Below, one piece after another: positions 50,905 through 58,454 of a stretch of DNA of 64,000 nucleotides. Origin of the DNA: AC-32 sp038237925. GTDB taxonomy: Bacteria; Actinomycetota; Thermoleophilia; Gaiellales; Gaiellaceae. The stretch covers positions 36,679-100,678 of the forward strand of contig JBBRYF010000010.1 of NCBI GenBank assembly GCA_038237925.1, given 5' to 3'. A program made the position numbers and the translations under genes. Under the pieces are notes generated by a model, which saw only the letters and a program-made list of their open reading frames with translations, did not search any database and was not told the DNA's origin. Numbering within the stretch: the stretch's first letter is position 1; each line of letters opens with the position of its first letter.

Positions 50905-51738
50905 TCACCGAACCTTCAGGGTAAACGGCGCGGTCACGATGCGGCCGCGGTCACGGAATTGCAGGAAGAGCCGCCACGTGCCGCCGATCGGCAGCAGCAC
51001 GCCGACGTTCAGTTTCCCCGGCCCGGACGGGCGCCCAACGACGGTCGCTCCTCCGAGCACGCTCGTGCAGCCCGGGGTCGAGGGCCCGCAGACGTGCGTG
51101 TGGAAATAGTCGAGCGAGCCGGCCCGAAAGAAGATCGCGTGCGCGAGCGCGCCGAACCACGGTTTGAAGACCACCGGCTTGCCGGCCGGGTCGAGGATCG
51201 TCGCCGTGAGGGTCGTCGCCTGGATCGCGTGGATCCGCGCGGGCGCGCGCAGCGAGATGCGGTAGCCCGCGCCCGAGACGCGGGGCTCGAAGGCGGGGAG
51301 GGGTGTTGGGTGGTAGCGGCCCTGCACCCGCACGTCGGCGTGGAGCTGGAAGTTCCGCGGCGCGCCCTTCGCCCCGGGGTAGGCGTCTACGAGCACGCGA
51401 TAAGGGCCAGGCGCCGGGAAGTCGATCGTCTCCGCGATCCGCCCGCCCGCGCCGATCGGTGGATGGCGGTGGACGATCACAGAGAGGTCGCGGCGGACGA
51501 CGATCAGGTGCACGCCGGTGTGCGGGCCTGCGCCGCGCCGGTAGTCGGTCAGCGGCGCTCCCGAGGGCTGGCGGATCGTGAACGACAGCGTCGCCGGCCC
51601 CGGGTGCGGGAGGCGCAGCGGCTTGAAGCCCGAGAGCGAGAAGGTCCGCGCCGGTGGAACCGTCGGAGCGCTTGGCCCCGATGAAGAGCAGCCGGCGACG
51701 AACAGGAGCGCGGAAGACGCGAGGAGAAAGCGCCGCAT
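50905..51738 (-). CDS. Copper-type lipoprotein with two His-motif domains
   Basis: A 277-residue lipoprotein: signal peptide RRFLLASSALLFVAGC with lipobox VAGC. Each of two similar beta domains carries a strand pair with histidines: HTGVHLIVVRRDLSVIVHRHPP near 105 and the LAHAIFFRAGSLDYFHTHVC region near 215, the second also with C-G-P-S-T-P-G-C. The motif recalls FixH/YtkA-like and other copper-protein domains. It heads the minus-strand copper cluster and is divergent from ctaG with a shared -10 box. Confidence 0.78.
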   Translation of the reverse strand: MRRFLLASSALLFVAGCSSSGPSAPTVPPARTFSLSGFKPLRLPHPGPATLSFTIRQPSGAPLTDYRRGAGPHTGVHLIVVRRDLSVIVHRHPPIGAGGRIAETIDFPAPGPYRVLVDAYPGAKGAPRNFQLHADVRVQGRYHPTPLPAFEPRVSGAGYRISLRAPARIHAIQATTLTATILDPAGKPVVFKPWFGALAHAIFFRAGSLDYFHTHVCGPSTPGCTSVLGGATVVGRPSGPGKLNVGVLLPIGGTWRLFLQFRDRGRIVTAPFTLKVR

Positions 51739-51746
51739 CAGCGGGC

Positions 51747-51756
51747 AAGTTACCCT
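51747..51756. promoter_or_regulatory. Symmetric bidirectional promoter, copper lipoprotein/ctaG
   Basis: AAGTTACCCT holds two -10 boxes sharing one TA (51751-51752): TACCCT ends 8 bp before the ctaG GTG, and TAACTT on the minus strand ends 8 bp before the lipoprotein ATG. The two start codons are 27 bp apart and the TA is exactly central. Confidence 0.65.
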
Positions 51757-51764
51757 GACCTGCG

Positions 51765-52574
51765 GTGCCGATCGCCCACGTGTCCAGCTCCTGGGAGACG
51801 CCGCCGGCGGTCCTGATCGGCGCGGCTCTCGGGGCCTTGCTTTTCGCGCAGGCGTTCGTCCGGTTGCGCAGGCGCCGGCCGGATCACGCACCCTGGAGCC
51901 GCGCGTTGCTCTTCGGCGCGGGGCTCGCGCTGCTCGTGCTGCCGCTCGTCTCTCCGCTCGACCACATCGGCGACGAGGAGCGCCTCTCGGCCCACATGCT
52001 GCAGCACGTCCTGATCGGCGATGCGGCGCCCGCCCTGCTCGTCGTCGCCGTGCGCGGCCCGCTGCTCTTCTTCCTGCTCCCGCCGCCAGTACTGCGGCCG
52101 CTGGCGGCGTCCCGGCCGCTGCGTGCGTTCCTGTCGCTGCTGATGCGACCGCTCGTCAGCCTCGGCCTCTGGACGGTCGCGATCGTCGGCTGGCACGTCC
52201 CCGCGGCCTACGACTACGCCGCCGCCCACCCGCTTGTCCACGACCTCGAGCACGTGAGCTTCGTCCTCGCCGGGACCCTGGCCTGGACGCAGCTCGTCGA
52301 CCCCGCTCGGCACGGGTGGCTACGGCGTCCGCAGCGGGTCTTCTTCGCGCTCGGGATGCTGGCGCTCTCGCAGCCGCTCGTGGACGTGTTGCTCTTCTCG
52401 ACCGGCCCGGCCTACCCGCGCTACGCGGGCTCCCACGGGATCTCAGCGCTGACCGACCAGCGGCTCGCGGGGGTGGTGATGATGACTGAGCAGCTGCTCA
52501 CGCTAGGGATTTGCGTCGCCCTGGTGCTGCGGCCTTACCGCCGGGAGCGACAGCAGAAACCCGCTTTCACGTGA
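51765..52574 (+). CDS. CtaG-family cytochrome c oxidase assembly protein (copy 1)
   Basis: A 269-residue membrane protein of the caa3_CtaG family, about seven helices. It has RLSAHMLQHVLIGDAAPALLVVA, GWHVPAAYDYA and HDLEHVSFVLAG, whose histidines are thought to handle copper for CuA/CuB insertion. The GTG start comes from the shared promoter. It overlaps the second CtaG gene as GTGA. Confidence 0.88.
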   Translation: MPIAHVSSSWETPPAVLIGAALGALLFAQAFVRLRRRRPDHAPWSRALLFGAGLALLVLPLVSPLDHIGDEERLSAHMLQHVLIGDAAPALLVVAVRGPLLFFLLPPPVLRPLAASRPLRAFLSLLMRPLVSLGLWTVAIVGWHVPAAYDYAAAHPLVHDLEHVSFVLAGTLAWTQLVDPARHGWLRRPQRVFFALGMLALSQPLVDVLLFSTGPAYPRYAGSHGISALTDQRLAGVVMMTEQLLTLGICVALVLRPYRRERQQKPAFT

Positions 52575-53341
52575 ACGCCCCGGCATCGACCTCGTTTAGT
52601 TTCGAGCCGCTCTTCCTCGTGCTCGCGGCGGCGGCCGTCTACGGATACGTGCGCCTCGCGCGCACCGTGGAGCGGCCGAGCGCGACGAGGGCGACGCTGT
52701 TCGGAACCGGGATCGTGCTGATCGCCGTCTCGCTGGACTCGCCGCTCGAGACGATCGCGATCCACTACCTGCTCGTCGTGCACCTGCTGCAGAACGTGAT
52801 GGTCGCGGACTGGGCGCCGCCGCTCCTCGTCCTGGGCCTGACCCCGGCGATGCGCGCCGCGGTGGCCGCGAGGGGCGGACGCTGGCTAGCCCTCCTGACG
52901 CGACCGCGCCTTGCTTTGCCCCTCTGGCTAGCGATCTGGTACGGCGTGCATTTGCCGGCCTTCTACGACTACGCGCTGCGGCACACGTGGCTGCTGAACG
53001 TCGAGCACGGCCTGCTGATCGCCGCGGGGCTCGTCTTTTGGTGGCCGGTCTTCAGCGAGCTGCCGCAGCGGCTCTCGAGCGCCGTGCGCCTGGTCTACCT
53101 CGGCGCGGCCTACGTCGGCTCGGCGTTCCTGTCGCTCGCGCTGATCTTTTCCTCGAGCGCCTTCTACGGCTTCTACGAGGCCGCGCCGCGCCTCTGGGGG
53201 CTCTCGGCCGATAAGGACCAGAACCTGGGCGGGATCCTGATGAACGGCGAGCAGATGATCGTCTTCTTCGCGGCGCTCTCCTACTTCCTGATGCGGCTCC
53301 TCTCCGAGGAGGAAGAGGCGCAGCGAGCGCTCGAGAGCTGA
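52571..53341 (+). CDS. CtaG-family cytochrome c oxidase assembly protein (copy 2)
   Basis: A 256-residue paralogue of the preceding gene with the same His-bearing helices: IHYLLVVHLLQNVMVADWAP, YGVHLPAFYDYAL and NVEHGLLIAAG. The C-terminal part has DQNLGGILMNGEQMIVF. Two CtaG types side by side may form a heteromer or serve two oxidases. GTG overlaps the first copy's stop. Confidence 0.88.
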   Translation: MNAPASTSFSFEPLFLVLAAAAVYGYVRLARTVERPSATRATLFGTGIVLIAVSLDSPLETIAIHYLLVVHLLQNVMVADWAPPLLVLGLTPAMRAAVAARGGRWLALLTRPRLALPLWLAIWYGVHLPAFYDYALRHTWLLNVEHGLLIAAGLVFWWPVFSELPQRLSSAVRLVYLGAAYVGSAFLSLALIFSSSAFYGFYEAAPRLWGLSADKDQNLGGILMNGEQMIVFFAALSYFLMRLLSEEEEAQRALES

Positions 53342-53958
53342 TGCGGCGCGCCCTCCTCGCCACGGTCGCCCTCGCGCTGCTCGCGGTTCCGGCCGCGCGC
53401 GCGAACGGCGACCCCGCGAGCGACGTGCTGATCACACAGCAGGTCTTCATCCCGGTCGAGGCGCCGGTCCCGCAGTCCGACCAGGACGCGCTCACGAAGA
53501 CCGTCGCGGCTGCGAACGACCGCGGCTACAAGATCCGCGTCGCCGTGATCGCCTTCAGCGGCGATCTCGGCACGGCGGTCAGCCTCTGGAAGCACCCGCA
53601 GAACTACGCGAGGTTCCTCGGCAGCGAGCTCACCTTCGTCTACACGAAGCGTTTGCTGATCGCGATGCCGTCAGGGTTCGGCGTTTACAACGGGCACAAG
53701 CCGGTGGCGAAGGAGCAGCGCGTGCTCGCGCGCTTCAAGCCCGGGCGGACGCCGGCGGCGCTGTCGCAGTCGGCGACGCAGGCCGTCCGCGCGCTGGCCG
53801 CGGCGAACGGGATCGTACTGCCGACGTTCGCGACCAAGAGCACCGCCTGGCGCGACCGGCTGCTGATCACGGCGGCAGGCGTGTTGATCCTGCTGATCAT
53901 CTTCGTCCCGGGCCGTCGCCTGAGACGCGGCCGTCCCTCGCCGCAGCCCGAACAGTGA
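53341..53958 (+). CDS. Exported TPM-like protein with C-terminal anchor
   Basis: A 205-residue protein with a cleavable signal peptide (1-21), an extracytoplasmic alpha/beta domain (DQDALTKTVAAANDRGYKIRV, FVYTKRLLIAMPSGFGVY) that resembles TPM/Psb32-like domains, and a membrane helix (about 172-190) followed by a basic tail. The start overlaps the ctaG copy 2 stop by one base. A helper role in oxidase or membrane-protein assembly is inferred from position. Confidence 0.7.
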   Translation: MRRALLATVALALLAVPAARANGDPASDVLITQQVFIPVEAPVPQSDQDALTKTVAAANDRGYKIRVAVIAFSGDLGTAVSLWKHPQNYARFLGSELTFVYTKRLLIAMPSGFGVYNGHKPVAKEQRVLARFKPGRTPAALSQSATQAVRALAAANGIVLPTFATKSTAWRDRLLITAAGVLILLIIFVPGRRLRRGRPSPQPEQ

Positions 53959-53983
53959 CAGTCACTGTCACTGCCACCGGGGT

Positions 53984-55117
53984 TCAGAGCCCGAGGTGGC
54001 GGGCGATCACCATGCGCTGCACCTCGTTCGTGCCCTCGCCGATCTCGAGGATCTTCTGGTCGCGGTAGAGGCGGGCGATCGCCGATTCCTCCATGAACCC
54101 GTAGCCGCCGTGGATCTGGAGCGACGCGTTCGCGGCGCGATGTGAGAGCTCGCCGGTGTAGAGCTTTGCCATCGCCGCCTCCTTCGCGAACGGGCGGCCC
54201 TGGTCCTTGAGCCACGCGGCCTTGTAGGTCAGTGCGCGGCCGGCCTCGATCTCGACCGCCATGTCGGCGAGCTGGAACTGGATCGCCTGAAACTTCGAGA
54301 TCGGTTTGCCGAACTGCTCGCGCTCCTTCGCGTAGGCGAAGGCGAGGTCGTAGGCACCCTGTGCGAGCCCGACGCCCATCGCAGCGACCGAGATCCGGCC
54401 GCTGTCGAGGATCTCCAGAAACTGCGTGAAGCCCTTGCCGCGCTCGCCGAGCAGGTTCTCCTCGGGAACGGCGCAGTCGCGGAACGAGAGCTCGCGCGTG
54501 TCGGAGGCGCGCCAGCCAAGCTTGTCCATCTGCGCCGAGATCTCGTAACCCGGCGCGCCGTTCGGGACGATCAGGTTCGAGATCTCGTCCTCGCCGGTGC
54601 GAGCCGTGATCGTCACGCACGAGGTGATGTCGGTGCCGGCGTTCGTGATGAAGATCTTCGAGCCGTTCACGACCCACGTGCCGTCCCGCGGCTCCGCGGT
54701 CGTGCGCGTGGCCGCCGCGTCGGAGCCGGCGCCGGGCTCGGTCAGGCCGAAGGCCGCGAGCTTTCGCCCCGAGGCGAGGTCGGGCAGCCACTGTTGCTTC
54801 TGCTCCTCGGTGCCGAAGAGCAGGATCGGCATCGTCCCGAGCGAGGTGTGCGCCGCCACGGTGATCGCGACCGACGAGTCGATGCGCGTCAGCTCCTCGA
54901 CCGCGATCGCGTACGAGAGCGTGTCGGTTCCGGCGCCGCCGTATTCCTCCGGGACCGGCATCCCCATCAGCCCGAGCTCGGCCAGCTCCGCGACGATCTC
55001 GTACGGGAACCGGTGCTCGCGGTCGAGCTCGGCGGCGACGGGGGCGACACGCCGCTCCGCGAACTCGCGCACGGTCGACCGGACGAGCTCGTGCTCGGGA
55101 GTGAGGTCGAGGTTCAC
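53984..55117 (-). CDS. Acyl-CoA dehydrogenase (short/branched-chain type)
   Basis: A 377-residue FAD enzyme with FGLTEPGAGSDAAATRTTA, a middle beta domain with GSKIFITNAGTDIT, and the C-terminal helical domain with YAKEREQFGKPI and IHGGYGFMEESAIARLYRD. The GGYGFMEE glutamate matches the catalytic base of medium/short-chain enzymes rather than the shifted base of isovaleryl-CoA dehydrogenase. The downstream carboxylase and hydratase genes suggest branched-chain amino acid catabolism. The GTG start overlaps the pepA stop. Confidence 0.92.
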   Translation of the reverse strand: MNLDLTPEHELVRSTVREFAERRVAPVAAELDREHRFPYEIVAELAELGLMGMPVPEEYGGAGTDTLSYAIAVEELTRIDSSVAITVAAHTSLGTMPILLFGTEEQKQQWLPDLASGRKLAAFGLTEPGAGSDAAATRTTAEPRDGTWVVNGSKIFITNAGTDITSCVTITARTGEDEISNLIVPNGAPGYEISAQMDKLGWRASDTRELSFRDCAVPEENLLGERGKGFTQFLEILDSGRISVAAMGVGLAQGAYDLAFAYAKEREQFGKPISKFQAIQFQLADMAVEIEAGRALTYKAAWLKDQGRPFAKEAAMAKLYTGELSHRAANASLQIHGGYGFMEESAIARLYRDQKILEIGEGTNEVQRMVIARHLGL

Positions 55118-56601
55118 GCTGCGATTCGCGAGGCGAGCTCGACGATCAGCCGGACGCCGTAGCCCGTGCCGCCGCGCTGGCTGAGGTAGTCCCCGCGCGA
55201 CCGTTCGAGGAAGGCCGGGCCGGCGATGTCGGCGTGTGCCCACGGGCCCTCCCCCGCGAACTCCTCGAGGAACTTGGCCGCGAGCACGGCGCCTGCCTGC
55301 CGCAGGTCGGACGAGTTCTTCAGATCGGCGAAGACCGAATCGACGTAGCGGCGGTAACGCGCGTGCATGGGAAAAGGCCAGATGTGGTCGCCGCTCGCCT
55401 CGCCCGCCGCGACGATCTGGTCCTGCCAGGCCTCGTCGTTCGAGAAGACTCCCGCGTAGAGATCGCCCAGCGCGACCTCCATTGCGCCGGTGAGCGTGGC
55501 CATGTCGAGAATGTGGGTCGCTCCCTCTTTGCGCGCGTACCAGAGGGCGTCCGCCAGCACGAGCCGGCCCTCGGCGTCGGTGTTCGTCACCTCGATCGTC
55601 TTGCCGTTGGCTGCGGTGATGATGTCGCCGGGGCGGTAGGCGTGGCCGCTCGGCATGTTCTCACTGGCCGCGGCCACGGTGATCACCCGCAACGGCAGCC
55701 CGAGCTCGGCGATCGCGCCGGTGGCCTCGAGGACAGCGGCGCCGCCGGCCATGTCGCCCTTCATGTCCTCCATGTGCAGCGCCGGCTTGAGCGAGATCCC
55801 GCCGGTGTCGAAGGTGATCGCCTTGCCGACCAGGCCGAGCACGAGATCCGCGTGCGCCGGCTTCGGCGGGTCGTAGCGCAGCACGACGAGTCGCGGCGGA
55901 TTGTCGCTGCCCTGGGCGACGGCGGCGAGTGCGCCCATGCCCTGCTCGCGAATCTCGTCCGGCCCAAGCGCTTCCGTCGTCATGTGCTCGACCGAGCCGG
56001 CGATCTCGCGGGCGCGCTCGGCGAACCGCTCGGGCGTCGCCTCGTTGGGCGGGCTGTTGACAAGGTCGCGTGCGCGGGTCGTCCACGCCGCCACGGTCGC
56101 GGCACGCTCGGCGGCAGCGTTCAGGCCGTCGGCTCGGCCGCAGAGAACGAGGGTGGTGAGCTTCGGGGCCTTCGGGTCGCCCTTCCAGCGCGCCGGCTCG
56201 TAGGCGGCGAGCGCAGTGCCGTCGACGATCGCCCGGGCCTGCTCTGCGGCCGAAAGCGGTAGCGAGTCGTCGATCGCCCATGCGATTCGGTCGGCAAAAT
56301 CGGCGGCCGCATGTGCGACGGCGGCCGCGGCGGTCCGCAGGATGTCCGCGTCCACCTCGTCGCGCGGCCCGACGCCGGCGAAGGCCACGCGGCGCGCGCC
56401 GAGCTTGCCGTCCACGTGCACGATCCCGGCGCGGCCGACGTCGTCGCGCAGCTCTCCGTCGGAGGTCAGCCTTGTGAGCAGCCCGTCGAGGGAGGAGCCG
56501 AGCTTCGAGGCGACTCCGTCCTCCCCGCCGGCGGCTAGCGGAACGGCCAGAACATCGGCTTCCACCTGCTCCGGCGCAACGGCCTGAACCTCGACATTCA
56601 T
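55114..56601 (-). CDS. pepA: Leucyl aminopeptidase (M17)
   Basis: A 495-residue cytosolic aminopeptidase with the M17 C-domain: GLVGKAITFDTGGISLKP, the MEDMKGDMAGGAAV metal site and the NTDAEGRLVLADAL signature, near 260-350. The N-terminal macro-like domain is divergent, as usual. It releases N-terminal residues with two zinc or manganese ions. It has its own leaderless-type promoter and is followed by the acyl-CoA dehydrogenase with a 4-base overlap. Confidence 0.95.
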   Translation of the reverse strand: MNVEVQAVAPEQVEADVLAVPLAAGGEDGVASKLGSSLDGLLTRLTSDGELRDDVGRAGIVHVDGKLGARRVAFAGVGPRDEVDADILRTAAAAVAHAAADFADRIAWAIDDSLPLSAAEQARAIVDGTALAAYEPARWKGDPKAPKLTTLVLCGRADGLNAAAERAATVAAWTTRARDLVNSPPNEATPERFAERAREIAGSVEHMTTEALGPDEIREQGMGALAAVAQGSDNPPRLVVLRYDPPKPAHADLVLGLVGKAITFDTGGISLKPALHMEDMKGDMAGGAAVLEATGAIAELGLPLRVITVAAASENMPSGHAYRPGDIITAANGKTIEVTNTDAEGRLVLADALWYARKEGATHILDMATLTGAMEVALGDLYAGVFSNDEAWQDQIVAAGEASGDHIWPFPMHARYRRYVDSVFADLKNSSDLRQAGAVLAAKFLEEFAGEGPWAHADIAGPAFLERSRGDYLSQRGGTGYGVRLIVELASRIAA

Positions 56602-56610
56602 CGCGGCGCG

Positions 56611-56616
56611 ATGCTA
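56611..56616 (-). promoter_or_regulatory. -10 box of leaderless pepA
   Basis: On the minus strand TAGCAT ends 9 bp before the pepA ATG, the same hexamer and gap as pntAa. Confidence 0.5.
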
Positions 56617-56630
56617 GCCGACCGCCTTCG

Positions 56631-56636
56631 TAGCCT
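56631..56636 (+). promoter_or_regulatory. -10 box before small helical gene
   Basis: TAGCCT ends 8 bp before ATG 56645, the main evidence for that start. Confidence 0.45.
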
Positions 56637-56644
56637 GCGGCCGC

Positions 56645-56938
56645 ATGAGGGGGCTACACCTTCTGCGGGGTGGTGCCGATACACGCGGCGTGGCATGCGG
56701 CACGTCACTGCGGCATCTGCGGCCTGCGCGTTTTCGGCGCAGCCGTTCCCGCGCGACCGCAGAAGAGCTGACGGCGCGGATCGCGCGGCTCGTCGCCGAG
56801 CGGCAGGGGCTCCGCGAGCGCGGCGCCAGCGAGGCTTCCCTTGAGCGAAACCGCGTTCAGCTCGCCCGGACGCAGTGGGAGCTCGGCCACGCATTGATCG
56901 ACCGGAACCTCCCTCAGCGCGCCGCCACCGCGGCGTAG
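56645..56938 (+). CDS. Small helical protein of unknown function
   Basis: A 97-residue protein. The first 36 residues are Arg/Gly-rich and of low confidence. Residues 37-97 form charged helices, with TAEELTARIARLVAERQGLRE then ERNRVQLARTQWELGHALID. The helical part looks like a short coiled coil. I recognise no family. It is divergent from pepA and precedes an MFS gene by 21 bases. Confidence 0.6.
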   Translation: MRGLHLLRGGADTRGVACGTSLRHLRPARFRRSRSRATAEELTARIARLVAERQGLRERGASEASLERNRVQLARTQWELGHALIDRNLPQRAATAA

Positions 56939-56947
56939 CAACCCCGC

Positions 56948-56953
56948 TACCCT
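56948..56953 (+). promoter_or_regulatory. -10 box of second MFS gene
   Basis: TACCCT ends 6 bp before GTG 56960. Confidence 0.5.
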
Positions 56954-56959
56954 CGCGGC

Positions 56960-58135
56960 GTGAGGGCCGAGCTCGACAGGCGGGCGATGGCCGCGCTCTC
57001 TGCCGGCCATTTCGCGACCGACTTCGCGAACGGCGCGCTCCCCGCGCTGCTGCCGTTTTTCGTCGACCGCTTCGACCTCTCGTACACGCTCGCGGCTGCC
57101 GTGATGCTGGCCTCGACTGCGTCCTCGTCGCTGATCCAGCCGCTCTTCGGCGCGTGGTCCGACCGGCGCGGGGCGCTTTGGCTGCTCCCATCCGGCGTCG
57201 CGCTCGCGGGAATCGGGATCGCGCTGGCGGCCGCGGCCCCGCGGTACTGGCTCGTGCTTCTGCTCGTCGTCCTCTCGGGGCTCGGAGTCGCGGCCTACCA
57301 TCCCGAGGGCTCGAAGTTCGCGGCCTACGCGAGCGGCCGCAAGCGCGCCAGCGGGATGAGCCTCTTCTCGATCGGCGGCAACATCGGCTACGCGCTTGGG
57401 CCGACCGCGACCACGCCGCTCGTGCTCGCGCTCGGTCTCACCGGTGGCCTGCTGCTCGCGCTGCCGGTGCTCGCAGTCGCGGGCGCCCTGCTACTCGCGG
57501 TGCCGTTCCTCGCCGGCTTCGCGCCCCAGCCGGGACCGAGCGCGGCCGCGAGTGGGGAGGACCAGCCTCGGGCGCTTGCGCTGCTGCTCGGCGTGATCGC
57601 CTTCCGCAGCGTCGCCTGGTTCGGTCTGGTCACGTTCGTGCCTCTCTGGGAGGTCTCGCTTGGCCACTCGAAGACGCACGGCAGCCACCTGCTCTCGCTG
57701 ATGCTGCTCGCCGGCGGGCTCGGCACGTTGGCGGCCGGGCGGCTGGCCGATCGACTCGGGCGCCGGCCGGTGCTGATCGCGAGCCTGATCGCGACCGGGC
57801 CGCTGATCCTCGCCTACGTGCTCGTCGGCGGGGTCCCCGGCGCGATCGCCCTCGCGCTCGTGGGCGTCTGCGTGATCGGCACCTTCGGCGTGACGATGGT
57901 GATGAGCCAGGAGTACCTCCCGCGGCGGATCGGGATGGCGTCAGGCCTCTCGATCGGGCTCTCGATCGGCCTGGGCGGGATCGCGGCGGTCGGCCTCGGC
58001 GCGCTCGCGGACTCGGTCGACCTGCGCACTGCGATGTACGCGGCCGCTGCTGCGCCCGTCGTCGGCCTGGTGCTCGCCGCGCTGCTCCCGTCGAGTCGCG
58101 CGCATCGCCGCCTCGACCCTGAGCCGGTTCTGTAG
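56960..58135 (+). CDS. MFS transporter (fosmidomycin-resistance-like)
   Basis: A 391-residue transporter with twelve predicted helices. AALSAGHFATDFANGALPALLPFF at the N-terminus, GLGVAAYHPEGSKFAAYASG and RLADRLGRRPVLI are typical of the Fsr (fosmidomycin resistance) branch of the MFS. The natural substrate is unknown. Its TAG stop is reused in the promoter of the SCP2 gene. Confidence 0.87.
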   Translation: MRAELDRRAMAALSAGHFATDFANGALPALLPFFVDRFDLSYTLAAAVMLASTASSSLIQPLFGAWSDRRGALWLLPSGVALAGIGIALAAAAPRYWLVLLLVVLSGLGVAAYHPEGSKFAAYASGRKRASGMSLFSIGGNIGYALGPTATTPLVLALGLTGGLLLALPVLAVAGALLLAVPFLAGFAPQPGPSAAASGEDQPRALALLLGVIAFRSVAWFGLVTFVPLWEVSLGHSKTHGSHLLSLMLLAGGLGTLAAGRLADRLGRRPVLIASLIATGPLILAYVLVGGVPGAIALALVGVCVIGTFGVTMVMSQEYLPRRIGMASGLSIGLSIGLGGIAAVGLGALADSVDLRTAMYAAAAAPVVGLVLAALLPSSRAHRRLDPEPVL

Positions 58136-58138
58136 TCT
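58133..58138 (+). promoter_or_regulatory. -10 box using the MFS stop codon (SCP2 gene)
   Basis: TAGTCT begins with the MFS TAG stop and ends 6 bp before GTG 58145. Confidence 0.45.
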
Positions 58139-58144
58139 CGCGCC

Positions 58145-58453
58145 GTGCCAGAGAGCCCTAGAGAGTTCTTCGAGACGCTCGAGACACGCGTCGACCCGTC
58201 GAAGGCGCCGGGAATGATCGCGAGCTACAGGTTCGAGATCGAGGGCGCCGGCACGTGGCACGTGGACGTCGACGACGGCAAGATCACGGTCACCGAGGAC
58301 GGCGGCGACGCCGACTGCACCATTTCGACCTCGGCCGAGACGTTCATGAAGATCGCCAACGGCGAGCAGAACCCGACCGCGGCCTACATGTCGGGGAAGC
58401 TGAAGGTGAAGGGCGACATGGGGCAGGCGATGAGGCTCCAGAAACTCTTCTAG
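58145..58453 (+). CDS. SCP2 sterol-carrier-domain protein
   Basis: A 102-residue SCP2 domain: FEIEGAGTWHVDVDDGKITV, ADCTISTSAETFMKIANGE and the C-terminal KGDMGQAMRLQKLF. Such small proteins bind acyl-CoAs and other lipids. Its stop is one base from the stop of the convergent carboxylase gene, in keeping with acyl-CoA metabolism nearby. Confidence 0.88.
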   Translation: MPESPREFFETLETRVDPSKAPGMIASYRFEIEGAGTWHVDVDDGKITVTEDGGDADCTISTSAETFMKIANGEQNPTAAYMSGKLKVKGDMGQAMRLQKLF

Positions 58454-58454
58454 C

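Noticed and set aside
50905..51891. Longer start (51891) for the copper-type lipoprotein
   Set aside because: The added 51 residues are antisense to ctaG and would bury the clear lipoprotein signal peptide that begins at ATG 51738.
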